NCBI GenBank assembly: GCA_964519835.1
Contig: CAZFLD010000059.1
Coordinates: 1 to 27,422 of the forward strand
Direction of reading: 5' to 3'
Source of the DNA: CAZFLD01 sp964519835
Lineage (GTDB): Bacteria > Spirochaetota > Spirochaetia > DSM-27196 > CAZFLD01
DNA length: 27,422 nt
Shown here: one piece after another, positions 6,721 through 14,208 of the stretch
Layout of the letters: each line of letters starts with the position of its first letter
How positions within the stretch are numbered: the first letter of the stretch is position 1
The notes under the pieces: model-generated
Database searches by the model: none
Seen by the model: only the letters and a program-made list of their open reading frames with translations
Told to the model about the DNA's origin: nothing
Program-made: the position numbers and the translations under genes

Positions 6721-8351
6721 CACTCCACCATGCCCTGAAGCATCCACTGCTTTTTGCCGTAGTCGTAGTAGACCCACAGGAGGCGCTTGCCGGCGTCCGC
6801 CGCCAAATAGTACGCCCGCCGTATCTCTTTCCGCCACCAGTACACTGAGACCAGCACCGGCCCGGCCACAAATGAGCGAGGGAAGGAGTTTGTGCGACGG
6901 CGCTCCGGGGCGCCTATGGTATCGACACGGGAGGAGGAAAAGAGCGGCTCACTTTGGAGGAGGACCCGCCGGATTAGGGGAAGCCGCCGGCCTGGAACCG
7001 GCGCGGGAGCCGGCGGCCGGCGGTCGGCGACGCCTTCGCGGTCCCGGCCGGCGCCGGTCGGCCGCTCGAGCCAGACAAAACGTTCTTCGGGGAGATGCTT
7101 GGATACCACATGGCCGTAGCACACCGCCGCGTTGCCGAGCTCGCCGCGAATCAACGCCAGAGCTTCTTCCGCCGCCTTTGGATCCCGCTTTCGGCCGTGG
7201 CTAAAAAACTCCAGCTGCTCCCGCGGTGCGCGAACAAAACATGCGGTCAGAGAGATGTTGAATACCGCGGCTCCAAGGCGATTGGCTTCCAAGCGCAGGC
7301 TAAAAAGCCGCATCAAAAGGGCGAGTTTGCGGGTGGGTTGGGCCGGAACAATACACTCTTCCCGCGTGTCGCCGTTATCCAAACTAAAAACCGCCGTGAC
7401 TTCTTCAAAGGGAAGCGTGCGCAAGGAAAGAAGCTTTACAAGAAGATCTTTTACAACAACCAGGATGTCGTTGTTTCGCCTGAGGGGCTGGTCGAAAAAG
7501 GTGCTAAAACGAGGAACCTCGCTTACTTCGGCCTGTTGAACCGGCATCTCGAGCCCGACACGCATAAAGTCGTGAATACGTGCGGCATGGGTCCCGAAGC
7601 GTCGCCTTACACTCCCCAAGGCCAGATTCAAAAAACCACCAACGGTGCACAGGCCAAGCTCCCCTAATCGCCGGCGAACCTTTGCTTCAAAGGGCAAAAG
7701 TGAAAGCGGGGCCCGGCGAGCGTAGGCAAGCTCCTCTTCGGCGTTGGCAAAAGTGCGTGGCGCCTGTGCCTGATGTGCCGACAGGTAGGTACCCAGACGC
7801 GAAAAACCGATGCGCGTGCGGGATAGAAGGTCGAGCTGCGGCCATTCGCTTTCCATCGCGGTCCGCCAGCCCTCTATGCCGGAAAAGAGCCTGTCGATGC
7901 CCGAAGCCCCCACCCAAAAAACACCATTTTCAAAGTCGCACAGCTCGACCTCGGGACTGTAGCGATACAAGACACAAACAAGATCCTCATGGGCCTTTTT
8001 GATGCTTTGGGGAGTGACGGTACCCACGTGAAGATTGGGGCAAACGGTGAGTGCGGTATTGTACCGAGTACCAACCTGCACACCCGCCTCGTGAGCCTTT
8101 TTGTTGACAAACAGCACCGTGCCAAGGGGCTTATCCTCGTCTACAACAGCGACGGGAAGCTCCCGCCATTCCGGCATTGCACAAAGCAGAAGCTGCAGAG
8201 GAAAGAGAGGGAAACACACACAGGCAAGGCGGCGTCGGCTTGTGGTGGACCCGTCGGCTTGAGCATTGGTGGACCCGTCGGCTTGAGCATTGGTGGACCC
8301 GTCGGCTTGAGCCCTGTTGAGTCCGCCGCTAGGCGAAGGCGTCGGGGGCAT
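6720..8351 (-). CDS. imuB: ImuB, catalytically inactive Y-family polymerase-like mutasome adaptor
   Basis: The 543-residue product belongs to the Y-family polymerase fold but lacks the catalytic acids. The first palm motif reads RLACVCFPLFPLQLLLCAMPEW with no Asp, and the SxDE motif is replaced by VGASGIDRLF. This is the hallmark of ImuB, which links ImuA, DnaE2 and the sliding clamp. The C-terminal part ends in the ImuB-type segment GPVLVSVYWWRKEI to QWMLQGMVE. QSEPLF near residue 465-470 resembles a clamp-binding peptide, which is tentative. The ATG at 8351 has a strong GAGGAGG upstream and overlaps the imuA end by 23 bases. An unusual N-terminal extension (residues 12-36) is a tandem repeat of NAQADGST. 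The stop overlaps the dnaE2 start. Confidence 0.93.
   Translation of the reverse strand: MPPTPSPSGGLNRAQADGSTNAQADGSTNAQADGSTTSRRRLACVCFPLFPLQLLLCAMPEWRELPVAVVDEDKPLGTVLFVNKKAHEAGVQVGTRYNTALTVCPNLHVGTVTPQSIKKAHEDLVCVLYRYSPEVELCDFENGVFWVGASGIDRLFSGIEGWRTAMESEWPQLDLLSRTRIGFSRLGTYLSAHQAQAPRTFANAEEELAYARRAPLSLLPFEAKVRRRLGELGLCTVGGFLNLALGSVRRRFGTHAARIHDFMRVGLEMPVQQAEVSEVPRFSTFFDQPLRRNNDILVVVKDLLVKLLSLRTLPFEEVTAVFSLDNGDTREECIVPAQPTRKLALLMRLFSLRLEANRLGAAVFNISLTACFVRAPREQLEFFSHGRKRDPKAAEEALALIRGELGNAAVCYGHVVSKHLPEERFVWLERPTGAGRDREGVADRRPPAPAPVPGRRLPLIRRVLLQSEPLFSSSRVDTIGAPERRRTNSFPRSFVAGPVLVSVYWWRKEIRRAYYLAADAGKRLLWVYYDYGKKQWMLQGMVE
8244..8312 (-). repeat. 24-bp tandem repeat (2.9 copies) inside the 5-prime end of imuB
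   Basis: Three consecutive 24-base units (8244-8267, 8268-8291, 8292-8312 partial) are identical over their shared length. As 24 is a multiple of three, each unit adds the octapeptide NAQADGST to the ImuB N-terminus without changing frame. The repeat lies between the ribosome binding site and the conserved start of the Y-family fold. Confidence 0.95.
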
Positions 8352-9006
8352 GGAAGACCTCCTCGTAATTCCATGACATCCCCCCCCGTTTGTCCTTTAC
8401 AACATGCACTTGAACGCGATACAGGTCCTGCGAAATACGCGTTCGTCGAGTAGAAAACCTCCGTGTGACTAATGCGCCGAGCCCATCGGTGCCCGCACTA
8501 CGCGGTCCACCCCCACTGCGCGCCCCGCTTCTGCTATGTGTTGCCGGGCTCCGGCGCCGTGTCGGAGCACCCGGCACATGTGTTAGGCAGATAATTGACG
8601 CGTCATGTTTTTCCCCAAGGCGAATCAGACGCCCAAAGTGGGCGTCGGTGAGTGTTTGATCTCCTCCAAGGTCGAGGACAACAAGACCAAAAGCCCCGGA
8701 CCTAAGCAGATGCTCGGCCGAGCGGGCCGCCTTGTGACCGGACCGTGCAAAAACCACGGGCAAAAGCGAAAGATCGATTCCGAATGAAGCAAAGTCTGGT
8801 GGAAAAAAGACGCTGTCTCCCGCCGCTATCCATGCGGCGGGTTCTTTGTGCTCTTGGAATTGTTGGATTATGGACGCGACGACGGAAAGCCCGGCCCCGT
8901 CGCACCGTATTTCTGTGAGGGTGCCGCTAAAGACGGAAAGGGAGCATTGCAGCTCCTGTTGATCGACGAGTAATTCCTCCGCGCGTCGAAGATCCACCGT
9001 GGACAT
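8329..9006 (-). CDS. imuA: ImuA, RecA-like mutasome protein
   Basis: This 225-residue protein is the first gene of the imuA-imuB-dnaE2 operon. It matches the RecA/SulA-like ImuA fold: a strand-turn GTLTEIRCDGAG, a WIAAGDSVFFPPDFASFGIDL segment, and a later LVVLDLGG strand. The usual nucleotide-binding loop GxxxxGK(T/S) is not visible; the corresponding turn reads CDGAGLSVV, so ATP binding by the canonical P-loop looks unlikely. A basic low-complexity insert (about 147-170) follows LTHVPGAPTRRRSP. ImuA proteins are known to modulate RecA and to take part in the mutasome with ImuB and DnaE2. The ATG at 9006 has no Shine-Dalgarno sequence, which agrees with the promoter placed a few bases upstream. 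Confidence 0.85.
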   Translation of the reverse strand: MSTVDLRRAEELLVDQQELQCSLSVFSGTLTEIRCDGAGLSVVASIIQQFQEHKEPAAWIAAGDSVFFPPDFASFGIDLSLLPVVFARSGHKAARSAEHLLRSGAFGLVVLDLGGDQTLTDAHFGRLIRLGEKHDASIICLTHVPGAPTRRRSPATHSRSGARSGGGPRSAGTDGLGALVTRRFSTRRTRISQDLYRVQVHVVKDKRGGMSWNYEEVFHAPDAFA

Positions 9007-9015
9007 CGCGAAGCA

Positions 9016-9044
9016 ATAATACTACACATATGTTTAGTATTCAA
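9016..9044 (-). promoter_or_regulatory. imuA promoter with a 24-bp palindromic operator in the spacer
   Basis: On the minus strand TTGAAT (9039-9044) and TATTAT (9016-9021) are exactly 17 bases apart. Between and around them lies the palindrome 9018-9041 with half-sites AATACTA and TAGTATT around ACATATGT; 11 of 12 base pairs are symmetric and only 9025/9034 mismatch. The predicted transcript begins near 9009, three bases before the imuA ATG. Because these cassettes are normally repressed by the SOS regulator LexA, this is a candidate LexA box, though it is not the CTGT-N8-ACAG or GAAC-N4-GTTC type. The upstream gene's stop codon lies inside the palindrome. Confidence 0.7.
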
Positions 9045-9378
9045 GTGGTGACGAGGATTCAGCCTCCACAGGCCCGTCGCCCATACGCCCCGACTCCAAT
9101 TCGGGCGCGGCGGAATCGAGCCCCATGGGAATCATTGTGGAGACAAAAACCCCGACCAAGGCGGCAAAGGCCACGGCGGAGAAGATAATGCCGATCCGTG
9201 CGAGGATCGCCCCCGAGCTCTTACGCGCCACAAGCCCAAAGACAAGGCCCAAGATGCCGCCCGCCCCCATTCCCACGACAAGTCCAAAGGGAGGAAAAGC
9301 AACGGCAAAAAACGCCGGAATCATCACCGGCGCAACAACAGCGACTATCGAAAGATCCGTAAGTGTTTTATCTTCCAA
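9034..9378 (-). CDS. Small membrane protein, paralogue of the neighbouring upstream gene
   Basis: About 114 residues if translation begins at TTG 9378, which is preceded by GAGG six bases upstream. No ATG lies near, and a longer frame extends to 9615 but overlaps the upstream gene completely. Two hydrophobic stretches are visible: IVAVVAPVMIPAFFAVAFPPFG leading into VVGMGAGGILGLVFGLVA, then a second after ARIG (IIFSAVAFAALVGVFVSTM). The tail is acidic and Ser-rich. FAVAFPPFG and the Gly-rich helix match FAVAFPPYG and the following helix of the gene just upstream, so the two are a tandem duplication. Family and function are not recognised. Its stop codon lies within the imuA operator. Confidence 0.65.
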   Translation of the reverse strand: MEDKTLTDLSIVAVVAPVMIPAFFAVAFPPFGLVVGMGAGGILGLVFGLVARKSSGAILARIGIIFSAVAFAALVGVFVSTMIPMGLDSAAPELESGRMGDGPVEAESSSPLEY

Positions 9379-9386
9379 AATGAGCC

Positions 9387-9647
9387 TCAGTTCGGCGCGA
9401 GCATCGTCAAAAACAACACCAGAATCCCCGCCACAACAAGCCCAACCGACAGTGCCACGGAAATGCCGGCAATCACCCGGGCTTCGCTGTTGAGAGAGAT
9501 CGCGCCGAATACTCCCCCTAAGATCGCGCCGGCGATCGCACCGGATAAAAACCCGTAGGGCGGAAAGGCAACGGCAAACAGCGACGGCAACAGCACCACA
9601 AAGACCAGAGACCAAATCGCCAGACGTGTTTTTGTCTGTTCGTGCAC
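9387..9647 (-). CDS. Small membrane protein, first of a tandem paralogous pair
   Basis: The GTG start at 9647 is supported by AGGAGG six bases upstream. The 86-residue protein has two or three predicted transmembrane helices: LAIWSLVFVVLLPSLFAVAF, then FLSGAIAGAILGGVFGAI, then ISVALSVGLVVAGILVLFL. The loop motif FAVAFPPYG is shared with the downstream paralogue. It ends nine bases before the proposed TTG of that gene, so the two are probably co-translated. They stand between the exported caspase-like genes and the imuA operon, on the same strand, with an 87-base gap after the caspase gene. No named family is recognised; the Gly-rich helices resemble DUF4190-like membrane hairpins only in general character. 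Confidence 0.7.
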   Translation of the reverse strand: MHEQTKTRLAIWSLVFVVLLPSLFAVAFPPYGFLSGAIAGAILGGVFGAISLNSEARVIAGISVALSVGLVVAGILVLFLTMLAPN

Positions 9648-9734
9648 AGGTTCCTCCTGTTAGTTGCTACGGCAAACCGCGGTTCCCCGCCTTGACGTGC
9701 CGGCCCAACATCGGCACCCGTTTGCATGCGGTAT

Positions 9735-11582
9735 TTACTGCAATGCCGCTCGAAACAGCAGCTCTTCTACGCTCACGCCGTTTCGTTCAAACTTAAGATG
9801 CTGATGGGACGCGGGATCAGGCCCCTCGTCGGAGTACCAGCTTGTGAACAAGTAGCGCTCGAGCTCTCCCATGCTGACGTAGGTGTCGGGATCGTCGTCT
9901 ACTACGCCGTCGGCCCGACCTCCTACGCCCTGCTGGAAGAAGTACGATAGGTAACCGCCGGCCTCAAATTGCGCGGCAACGTACGACGGCACGTCCTCCT
10001 CGGACGAAAAGATGCCGAACCATCCGGCCCGTGTCAGCACGTCCTTGGCGAACCCGGCGGAGTAACAGGCATCAAAGACCAACAGGACACGACCCGGGAC
10101 GTCCGATAACAACTCCGAAAGATCATCGTCCGAGAGACTCCCGTCGTACAAAGAAAGGTGCTCGTCGGTCCCATCACGCTCGACATCAGAGCTCTTGGTC
10201 TCACCATGGCCGGAGTAAAAAAACACAAATGTGTCTCTTGGTCCCATTGTTTGTGCGAGATCCGTGATAGCGTTGCGAACGTTTTTCACCGTTGCCCGAG
10301 AATCGGTGATGATTACTTGGTTCCGGGTCTCCATGAGCCCGGCGCCAACAAACAGCGACGATAGGTTCTCCGCGTCGGACCGGCAGAACGGAAGGTCGTC
10401 GGTCTCTCCCGGATAGTCGGAGATACCGACAAATAGCCCCACGTAGCGATCGGTTGCAAGCTCTTGCACGATCGCTCCCGCCTCTTCCGTCTGTATGGAG
10501 AGGCGAAAGCTTCCCGTCTCACCACCGGAGAAACTCGTGACATACACCGTGTACAGCCCCGATTCCTCGAGAACCGCGTCTATGCGCGAGTTGAAGTCGC
10601 CGTCGGCTCGGTCGTCGTTTTGTAGATCCCAACTCCCCGAGGGAGATTCTACAACAAGGAAGGGGTCAAACGATTCAGACTCGAGGTCGACAATAACCCG
10701 CTCCCCCGCATTTGCCACAAAGGTGTACGGACGAAAGTGTTCGCCCTTTTCCAGGGTGGGGTCGGAGTTCGAAAGCTGTCCGATGTACTGCCGCGGTCCG
10801 CTTGTTGCGGAAGAAAATCCAAGCCGGTATGACCCGGACTCCGCCGGCGCATAGGAGGTAACAAGGACCGTGTACAGTCCGTCGTCGGGCAACAGCATCT
10901 CCAGGTACGAGTTTGTCGTACCCCGGCTGTCGTCTACATCGATCTGCTCCGACTCGGGTGGGCCCAGAATCAGATACGTATCGACCTCTTCCGACTCCAG
11001 CTCGATACTCACCGACTGGTTTCTTCGGCCCAAGAAGTAATACAAGTCGTAGTATTCACCGGCATCGAGCGTGCTGTCCCCGAGCGATAACGTTCCGGTC
11101 ATCTCGGGGTACGCAAGAACGGTTGCATCGGGACCGTCGGCGTCCTCTTCCCGGGGCGCAAACTCCACCAATACCTCGTATGCGCCGACCTCCTCGGCGG
11201 CGTAGCTTGTGACCGCCACCGTAATATCGCCTGAGCGCTCGAGCTCTATGGAAACTCGTGAGTTTGTCCCGATGCCGGGGCCGTCGTCGTTTTCTTCCTC
11301 GACTCCCTTGCGGTCAAAAACGCCGAGGTATGTATCGAACTCATCCGACCGAAGCGTCACCACCAAGGCGCCCGGGCGGTCGATCACAAGGTTGTAGAAG
11401 TCGATGTACTCCCCGGAATCCAAGGTGTCGTCGCCGGAATCCAGGCGGCCGGTGGTTGGCCGCCCGGGTTGCAACTCCGGCCATGCGTTCGACTGGGCGA
11501 CTACCAATTCCGCCGCCGCTAAACTCATCAGGCTGATAAGGCCGACGATCCTAAAGGCGGGCACAGTGGTCGCCCGTTTCAT
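9735..11582 (-). CDS. Exported caspase-like protease with three N-terminal PPC domains
   Basis: The 615-residue protein has a signal peptide (about 1-30, ending VVAQ), three bacterial pre-peptidase C-terminal (PPC) beta-sandwich domains at about 44-140, 161-256 and 264-364, and a C-terminal caspase-like C14 domain from about 378. The PPC repeats share the pattern of a Asp/Phe/Asp-Tyr strand (such as SDEFDTYLGVF), a NDD turn and a Y-V-TSY/F-GGE-GSY/F ending. The caspase dyad is intact: His459 in FFYSGHGE and Cys506 in VFDACYSAGF. Such metacaspase-like enzymes cleave after basic or acidic residues depending on type; specificity is not readable here. The ATG overlaps the upstream gene's stop by one base (TGATG), so the two caspase genes are co-translated. 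Confidence 0.88.
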   Translation of the reverse strand: MKRATTVPAFRIVGLISLMSLAAAELVVAQSNAWPELQPGRPTTGRLDSGDDTLDSGEYIDFYNLVIDRPGALVVTLRSDEFDTYLGVFDRKGVEEENDDGPGIGTNSRVSIELERSGDITVAVTSYAAEEVGAYEVLVEFAPREEDADGPDATVLAYPEMTGTLSLGDSTLDAGEYYDLYYFLGRRNQSVSIELESEEVDTYLILGPPESEQIDVDDSRGTTNSYLEMLLPDDGLYTVLVTSYAPAESGSYRLGFSSATSGPRQYIGQLSNSDPTLEKGEHFRPYTFVANAGERVIVDLESESFDPFLVVESPSGSWDLQNDDRADGDFNSRIDAVLEESGLYTVYVTSFSGGETGSFRLSIQTEEAGAIVQELATDRYVGLFVGISDYPGETDDLPFCRSDAENLSSLFVGAGLMETRNQVIITDSRATVKNVRNAITDLAQTMGPRDTFVFFYSGHGETKSSDVERDGTDEHLSLYDGSLSDDDLSELLSDVPGRVLLVFDACYSAGFAKDVLTRAGWFGIFSSEEDVPSYVAAQFEAGGYLSYFFQQGVGGRADGVVDDDPDTYVSMGELERYLFTSWYSDEGPDPASHQHLKFERNGVSVEELLFRAALQ

Positions 11583-13468
11583 CAGTCGACCCTCCGGAGG
11601 CCGGAGATGTTCTCGGTAGTTAGCTCGTAAGAGCCGGTCTCCTCACCGGCAAAGGTCGTTGCGTAGACAGAGTAGGTGCCGGTCTGTGAAAGCGTCAGCA
11701 CCAACTCCGAGTTTGTCGACCCATCGTCGGCGTCGTCGTTTTGGTTGTCCCAGTCGCCGGCCGGCGTCTCGAGGACAAGCCACGCGTCAAAATCGTCGGA
11801 ATCGAGGCGGATGCGGACCTGGTCGCCACGGGAACCCTCGAAGACGTACCGATGGTAGTACTCGTCGTAGCCAAGCTGCGGGTCGGAGGAGGTAAGGGCG
11901 TCGGAGACGGTGTCGCCGGAGCTTTCCGCCGAGGCGGTACTCCCCACGGACGTCGTAGCAAGCTCGCCGGGGCCACGGTAGTGTACGCCATACCGACCGG
12001 CGGCGTGGCCGAAGTAGCTTCGAACGTAGACGAAGTATTCGCCGGAAGCCGGCAACACAAGGTCGAGGCCCGAGTCCAGGACGCCCATGCCGTCTTCACT
12101 GCGATTAAAGTCGTCGTTCTCAATGACCTCGCCCTCGGGAGTCATAACACGAAGAAACGTGTCAAAGTCGGTTGAACGGAGTCGTATCGATACGTCGTCG
12201 CCTCTGCTCCCGGTAAAGCTGTAGATGTCCTGGACGTTGCCGTCGTCGTCGGTCCCATCCGCTCCGGTGAGCTCGCCGCGGAGATCGCCTTCGGTGGTCT
12301 CGGTGACGGTTGGCTCTGCATCGATGGCGGGCAGCGTGAGGTCCGCCACGTTAAAGGTGATAAGCTCGTAGGCCCCCTGTTCCCCGGCGGAGTAGGAGCT
12401 TACCAGGACCTCATACTCGCCGTCGGAGGGAGCAGCAAAGGCCAGGCGACTGTTGGTCTGCTCAAAATCGTCGTTCTCCACAACGGTGGAACCATCGGAG
12501 GCAACGACGGTGAGGTAGGTATCAAAGCTCGAGGAGCTCACCGCGATCGTTATGTTATCGTCCCGGGACGCCTCAAAGAGGTAGGAATCGAAGTAGTGAC
12601 CGTCTCCGGTAGTGGGGTCGCCGCCGCTAAGCCGGCCGCTGTAGGTCCGCTGCTCACCCTCCGGATCGGTAATGTTGGGGCCGGTGTACTCAAAGAGAGC
12701 TTCGGTGAGGCGTACTCCACGCTCGATATAGTCGAACTGCGGGTCTTGACGATCTCCACCATAAAAAAGGATGGGCTCGTCGGAGCCGTCCATAATCGCG
12801 GGCCAAGTGGGATTTGATGAGCTTGCCACCTCGCGGATAGAGGCCAGCCACTCGAGCGTAAAGGCACCGCCGTCCGGAAGGGCCTGCGAATATTGGCCCG
12901 GCACGGAAGATGAGGCGATGATGGCGCCGGACGCTTCACGGAACAGGGCCCTGTAGTTGTTGGTGACGTTTCCCTCGACCCGCGACTTCTCGTCGGGATC
13001 GTCCGGCGTGTACTCGTCCGGAATGATGTTGTTGCAGGCATCTGCCATGGCAATAAGAAGACGTGGATTTTTGTTGTATAACTGCTCGAAAACCCAGTAC
13101 AGCTCCAAATCGTCGCCATCCATCGACAGGAAGGGGTACTTTGTATCGGCGCTGCCGGTCCGAAAGCCATGGCCGGAGTAGTAAAACACAACCATGTCGT
13201 CGGGATCGGGTTCGAGCGCACGAACCGCCGCCGCCACGTTGTCGGTCGTCATGTTTTCGTCGATAAAACGCTCGACAAAAAAGCCCATGTCGCTACGATT
13301 TGCCGCGTCGCGCAGCATCTCTTCCACCGAGCTCATGTCTTTTCGGACGCTGTCGCCGATGTACGGATCATCGGTGTCGATGGCAAAAATCACGTGGATG
13401 TCCGCCGCAGCGGCGGGAAAGACGGCGCAAAGCGCCACGATCACAACAAACAAAAGGGAACGTCGCAT
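11582..13468 (-). CDS. Exported caspase-like protease with three C-terminal PPC domains
   Basis: The 628-residue protein starts with a signal peptide (1-22, ending PAAAA), followed at once by a caspase-like domain (about 22-250) with His100 in VFYYSGHG and Cys145 in MADACNN. Three PPC domains follow at about 276-373, 394-497 and 522-618. This is the reverse domain order of the gene downstream. The sequence is markedly acidic, especially in the PPC loops (NDD and DADDG turns), which often bind calcium. The start has AAGAGGAG upstream and lies 12 bases after the stop of the preceding exported gene. A Thr/Ser/Ala-rich linker (about 500-522) precedes the last PPC domain. Both catalytic residues are present, so it should be active after export. 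Confidence 0.88.
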   Translation of the reverse strand: MRRSLLFVVIVALCAVFPAAAADIHVIFAIDTDDPYIGDSVRKDMSSVEEMLRDAANRSDMGFFVERFIDENMTTDNVAAAVRALEPDPDDMVVFYYSGHGFRTGSADTKYPFLSMDGDDLELYWVFEQLYNKNPRLLIAMADACNNIIPDEYTPDDPDEKSRVEGNVTNNYRALFREASGAIIASSSVPGQYSQALPDGGAFTLEWLASIREVASSSNPTWPAIMDGSDEPILFYGGDRQDPQFDYIERGVRLTEALFEYTGPNITDPEGEQRTYSGRLSGGDPTTGDGHYFDSYLFEASRDDNITIAVSSSSFDTYLTVVASDGSTVVENDDFEQTNSRLAFAAPSDGEYEVLVSSYSAGEQGAYELITFNVADLTLPAIDAEPTVTETTEGDLRGELTGADGTDDDGNVQDIYSFTGSRGDDVSIRLRSTDFDTFLRVMTPEGEVIENDDFNRSEDGMGVLDSGLDLVLPASGEYFVYVRSYFGHAAGRYGVHYRGPGELATTSVGSTASAESSGDTVSDALTSSDPQLGYDEYYHRYVFEGSRGDQVRIRLDSDDFDAWLVLETPAGDWDNQNDDADDGSTNSELVLTLSQTGTYSVYATTFAGEETGSYELTTENISGLRRVD

Positions 13469-13480
13469 AACACACTCCTC

Positions 13481-14044
13481 TTAATCGCGTTCACCGCCGA
13501 GAACCGACGCAAACAAGGCATCGATCCGATGGGCGACCGGGTCGTAATCCTCATATGCATCCCTTGTGCCGTCCGAGTCAAGGCGTGCGCCCGTCGCCGA
13601 AGTGGCCAAGAAGGTCCGACATGTGGACGAAAACAGAATCTCCACCTCACCGAGGTGCGAGACAAAACGTAGCCCCGCATCCGGGATAAACAGACACTTT
13701 TTAACGATTCCAAACAAAAAACTGCCGGGGTCTGTCAGGATTTCCTGGATCTCGGCGATTTGGGCCGCGGTAAGGTCTCTGCCCGGCTCACGGGTTTGGC
13801 CGGCGCCAATAACGCTAAAACTCTCGACCCGCTCGGCGCCGGTGATCACGGAGAGCATTTCTTCGCCAAAGAGATCGAGGACCAGATCGTTGGCCGGGGT
13901 CTTTGGCACGGCCGTTGGACGCTCGGCGCTCGAGACTGCGCGGCCGGCCGGCGTGGCAGCGTGGCCGTTCGGGGCAACAATACATATGGCTATGAGCACA
14001 AACGCGGCCGCGCGGGAATCCGCACGCCACCGAGAGCCGTCCAT
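13481..14044 (-). CDS. Exported protein of unknown function, first gene of the caspase operon
   Basis: The start at 14044 is set by GGAGG five bases upstream; a longer frame continues to 14191 but its extra residues are encoded by the leader. The 187-residue product has a signal peptide (about 1-29, with hydrophobic core AAAFVLIAICIVA and ending NGHA). Its mature part contains DLVLDLFGEEMLSVITGAERVESFSVIG and later GSFLFGIVKKCLFIPDAGLRF then ILFSSTCRTFLATS. The two Cys in KKC and STC could form a disulphide in the periplasm. I do not recognise the family. It is followed after 12 bases by the first caspase gene, so it may be a partner, inhibitor or substrate of the two proteases; that is inference from position only. 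Confidence 0.75.
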   Translation of the reverse strand: MDGSRWRADSRAAAFVLIAICIVAPNGHAATPAGRAVSSAERPTAVPKTPANDLVLDLFGEEMLSVITGAERVESFSVIGAGQTREPGRDLTAAQIAEIQEILTDPGSFLFGIVKKCLFIPDAGLRFVSHLGEVEILFSSTCRTFLATSATGARLDSDGTRDAYEDYDPVAHRIDALFASVLGGERD

Positions 14045-14069
14045 CGGCACCTCCAGAGTTAAAGAAACC

Positions 14070-14086
14070 TGGTACCATCGGTACCA
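14070..14086. promoter_or_regulatory. Inverted repeat TGGTACC-N3-GGTACCA in the leader of the caspase operon
   Basis: Two perfectly inverted seven-base arms (14070-14076 and 14080-14086) are separated by three bases. The site lies about 25 bases upstream of the 14044 start, in the transcribed leader if the promoter at 14117-14125 is used. GGTACC also occurs at three promoters near the right end of the window. Confidence 0.6.
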
Positions 14087-14116
14087 AATCCCACTGTACC
14101 GCCGGTAACACATGCC

Positions 14117-14125
14117 AGTATACCA
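14117..14125 (-). promoter_or_regulatory. Candidate extended -10 promoter of the caspase operon
   Basis: On the minus strand TGGTATACT is an extended -10 element (TGnTATACT, five of six matches to TATAAT). No good -35 is visible, as is common for extended -10 promoters. Transcription would start near 14110, leaving a leader of about 66 bases that contains the inverted repeat at 14070-14086. Confidence 0.45.
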
Positions 14126-14193
14126 CGGCGGTAGCGACGACGCCGCGTGCGCACCCGTGGGCACCGGCCCGACCGGTCCAAGTTTATGCATTG

Positions 14194-14202
14194 TGATACT
14201 AT
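14194..14202 (+). promoter_or_regulatory. Extended -10 promoter giving a leaderless pyrophosphatase mRNA
   Basis: TGATACTAT (TGnTACTAT) ends at 14202, six bases before the GTG start at 14209. The expected start of transcription coincides with the G of GTG, and there is no Shine-Dalgarno sequence. Confidence 0.6.
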
Positions 14203-14208
14203 AAGCGG

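Noticed and set aside
13481..14191. Longer version of the first caspase-operon gene starting at 14191
   Set aside because: The extra residues are Tyr/Arg/Trp-rich, translated from the leader and promoter; the ATG at 14044 has GGAGG and starts a signal peptide.
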